NCBI RefSeq assembly: GCF_037042905.1
Contig: NC_087254.1
Span: 23,599,103-23,663,102, forward strand
Reading direction: 5' to 3'
From: Lytechinus pictus
Taxonomy: Eukaryota; Echinodermata; Echinoidea; Temnopleuroida; Toxopneustidae
Length of the DNA stretch: 64,000 nt
Both the position numbers and the translations under genes were made by a program. The stretch's first letter is position 1, and every line of letters starts with the position of its first letter. The notes below the pieces were generated by a model that was not told where the DNA came from, did no database searches, and saw only the letters and a list, made by a program, of their open reading frames with translations. Positions 60,809 through 64,000 of the stretch are shown piece by piece.

Positions 60809-63800
60809 CAAATAAAATTTGATCACACGATAAGAAAATTCACATAGAATAAGAATGTTTGCTTCCGCCAATGAAAATCCAAAGTATCTTGTTTTTCTTT
60901 ATATCCCTCATTTCATCACTTCAACATCAATAAAGAAATAACATCCCCCACTCTCTCTCTCTCTATCTTGTTTTTGCTTTCCATACTTTAATTTGTACAC
61001 ACATTCTCAATCTCCCCCTCTCCCTCTCCAAACACATTCTCCTCTCTTTAAGACCCCCCCCCCCTTCCTCCATCTTCCCTTTCTCCTTTTCTCTTTCCCT
61101 CCAAGCTCCTCCCTGCCCATCTATCTCAATCAAATTATTTCTCACATTTAACTATACACCAAAAAGTTATTCCAAATTTACGAACTGGGACAAACTACCG
61201 GTACATACTTCCGCGTTCAAGACCTGGAGAGCCCTTTGAAGATTAAAAGAATTTACACTTTCATTTACTATAAACACATTTATACAATTATCAACAGACT
61301 GATACAGAATCAAACTTAGAATTCATCCGCTTTGAATTTTCTTTTGTAAACGGAATAATATCAATATGGTTTAAATCAAAACAAATACAAGAACCAGATT
61401 TCTTTATACCAACTAGCAACAGAAGGATTCAAGATACCAAGCAGTATAAAATCAGTTTTTGTTCTTGGAATATTAGAATACAAATGGTAAACTATTGTAA
61501 TTTGAATATAACCTAACAGTTTATTAAAGTAATTACATAGGCTGACGCATATGCAATGAAAAGTTTCATCAAGTCTTTTTATTGGAGTGAGTTGTGCAAT
61601 ATTTTCTACCACTAGCAGTATTGTGTGCTTGTGTGTAACAACTATGAAGAGCTATAAGAAATAAATCTACATTAATACAGCACTTGATACCTGGGGCAGA
61701 AAAAATTACTTCCAATTAGGAACCACCAAAATATTATAAGCAATTGCCCCCCCCCCCCCCTAGATATGTGTCTGCTTGATACAGAGTTTCTATAGTCAAC
61801 TTTTAGTATGTATTACCGGTACTACTATCAATGTGGTCATAATGTGATTCAAGAGTGCATCATGTGCATTAGCATTCTGGTCATTTTACAGATTGAATTT
61901 TTTCTAAGTCACAGCAATTTTTAGACCAGATTATATGTGCTACACACGCCTCTTCTAAGTCAAAAAGATTTCTGCGGTCCCGATATATTTTAATTAGAAA
62001 ACATTACCTAAATTCCCAATCATAACACATTGACATTGGTTAGTTTGTATTTATTCCATAGAAAAAGAATGAAATATATACATGAACAATTTAACGCATC
62101 GCATAAACCATTTAAGATATGGAGGGTGGCCCATTTCAGTGGTATTTACAAAATACCACTGTTCATCCATGGTGTCCATTCACCATAATCTACCACATAC
62201 CCCTGGGTGGAGAGCGGCAAGTGAGAGTTTGTATCTTTCCATTAGACATTAGTGTCAAGTGGGATACAAATCCCCAAATGATGTTACTCAATCTTAAAAA
62301 GTATACTGTCTTCATCACAATACAAGAATGCTATTACATATCATGAACAAGGAATCAAATAATAGCTAAGTTCTTGGGGCATTTTGTATCCTGTGATTCA
62401 AGTTATGATCCAAAGAAATACTTTCTATGGAAAAAATCCGGGAAAAATATGTAAGCTCAATAAAGAATGTTCCCTTTTTAATCCCATAGTAGTAAATGAT
62501 TGTATTTTGCTTTTTGGTAATTTTTTTTTTTTAGGAATGTCATGACAGGTGATTAATAGCCCAACCTTATCTTGAAGGCCTTATGTAAGGTATCTAATAA
62601 TATGCCATTCCCATGGCAATGCAGTACCTAAAACACTGAAAAAAATGTGTCTTTGTCACAATAAACAATGAAAAAAAAACGATATCAAAATAAATTTTTG
62701 AATGTATTTTATTTTATATTAGTTTGAATTCCTTGTTATTCTTTTTTCCCTAGCTAGGCTTAGCCTGTCACAGGAAGTCAATTTTCAGGGACAAGTGGAT
62801 TAACATTTTGATGACACCAACATTTATGAAAAGCAGTTGAAATCCCTGTAACATACCTGCATATTTTAAGGTCAGCCAAATACGATGCACCATCATATCA
62901 AATCACAGAAATTCATTTTATTTGGCAATTTAAGACCAGGGATGATAAGATAAGGCAACATGAAGCAAGGACGAAGGTACAATTACATAACCTCTACTGG
63001 ATGTAAAATTTGATTCCATTCTAACTGATGGACAATAAAAATTGGTAATTCCCGTATAGGTGTTGATTTCCCCATGAAGCTGATGAGAGACAGAATTCAA
63101 GTTGGTTGACAGTAGAAGAAACCAGCATTCCAAAAACTGCAGGTTCATGTTTCCAAACAAATGCACTCGGCAAACTTAGAAAATGTAGCACTCAGCCATC
63201 CTCTTCCAGCCTGGAGGTCCTTTGCTGTTGTAGAAAGCTTACCAAAATACAACACCATGTATTTCCAGAAGAAATTCCACAAGTATCTTTCATTGCTAAT
63301 AATTCCCATTCTTCATAAACAGAATGAAAGGGTTGTGGGAGAGACACTAAAAGCAATATGCAGCTCTTTCGCAGACTCACTGCCTTTACCCTTCTATGAA
63401 GAATCGTGTAAGCTACAAATGTGGGATTCTTGTGGATAAGATGCAGCCGTGCTTTTGGTTTAAGGTGCCTGTCACACTCTGATGCATTATGATGTATTAT
63501 CTGACACAATCTTCAGCTGGTTGCAGACATTACTAGATGCTGACAGACAGTGCATTTCTCCTACCATTCATGGCAAGAAAAATTAAATTTGCGGTTGTCT
63601 AACATCATCTGACAAAAAAAATGATAAAGAGACGCTTACAGTTTTGTTAATCTGCGATAAGTGACAGAGCCTTTCTTGAGGCGCATCAGCAGTTTGCATT
63701 AAAAAAATATTTAGTCTTATCATCATCGGATGAGGCTATTCTTTTAATCTCCTCAATGACCGTGCCAATCCTGCTGGAGCCAAGGCTAGGGGTGTCTTTT

Positions 63801-63917
63801 CCTCATAAAATAATAAAATGAAAAATAACAATTTATTATTCAAAAAGAATAACAGGTACTTATATAGCTCCATCTCTCTAGGAATAATCTATTCCGGGGT
63901 GCATTGTTAATATTGAT
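60809..63917. other. Intergenic sequence, right side
   Basis: CT-rich tract at about 60945-61095, C run near 61747, otherwise no recognised gene. Overlapping ORFs of 70-105 residues on both strands at 62930-63509 have no motif I recognise and are not called. Confidence 0.4.
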
Positions 63918-64000
63918 ATTTAGCGCCTTGTGCAAATCAAGAAATTAATCCTGCCGGGTACCCATTCACCGCACCTGGGTTGAGTGCAGCACAATGTGGG
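63918..64000 (-). mobile_element. tRNA-derived SINE, cut by the window end
   Basis: On the minus strand the sequence reads CCCACATTGTGCTGCACTCA then ACCCAGG and GTACCCGGCAGGATTAAT, matching the body of the SINE at 20117-20392 (TTGTGTTGCACTCAACCCAGG). The tRNA-like head lies beyond the window. Confidence 0.75.

Noticed and set aside
62930..63509. Overlapping ORFs of 70-105 residues
   Set aside because: No motif, no splice-consistent extension, and both strands are open equally; not enough to call a gene.

Overview
This window is from an animal nuclear genome, most likely an echinoderm and probably a sea urchin. It is AT-rich and carries two multi-exon genes with GT-AG introns, a recently active non-LTR retrotransposon, a tRNA-derived SINE family, and a dense load of short inverted-repeat (MITE) transposons and simple repeats. 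The echinoderm call is an inference from the repeat families and gene structures; no database search was possible.

Layout. 1-9.1 kb: a non-LTR retrotransposon region with an L1-type ORF1 (1663-2652) and an intact endonuclease/reverse-transcriptase ORF2 (5615-8641), separated by about 3 kb of AT-rich DNA. 9.2-9.9 kb: a TTAA-flanked MITE. 10.3-21.5 kb, + strand: a ten-exon cholinesterase/carboxylesterase-like gene. All ten exons were spliced by hand and give a phase-consistent 593-residue protein with a signal peptide, a complete Ser-Glu-His triad and a C-terminal tail like the tetramerisation tail of T-type acetylcholinesterase. 22-25 kb: two copies of an element containing ~163-bp tandem units. 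25.9-29.3 kb: several more inverted-repeat elements and one unassigned exon-like ORF.

32.8-53.4 kb, - strand: a fifteen-coding-exon SLC26 anion transporter, closest in sequence pattern to SLC26A11. All phases close and give 687 residues. A possible 5' noncoding exon lies near 55.85 kb. Its introns hold a 122-bp minisatellite, a long polypyrimidine tract and a large ACT triplet repeat. 57-61 kb: further MITEs and an unusual 1.3-kb foldback element packed with ACTGGT motifs. The window ends inside a SINE.

The two protein genes are convergent (tail to tail). Nothing suggests they act in one pathway: one is a secreted esterase-fold protein, the other a multipass membrane anion transporter. Most of the remaining sequence is transposon-derived. 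In the esterase gene, two transposons end within a few bases of 3' splice sites.
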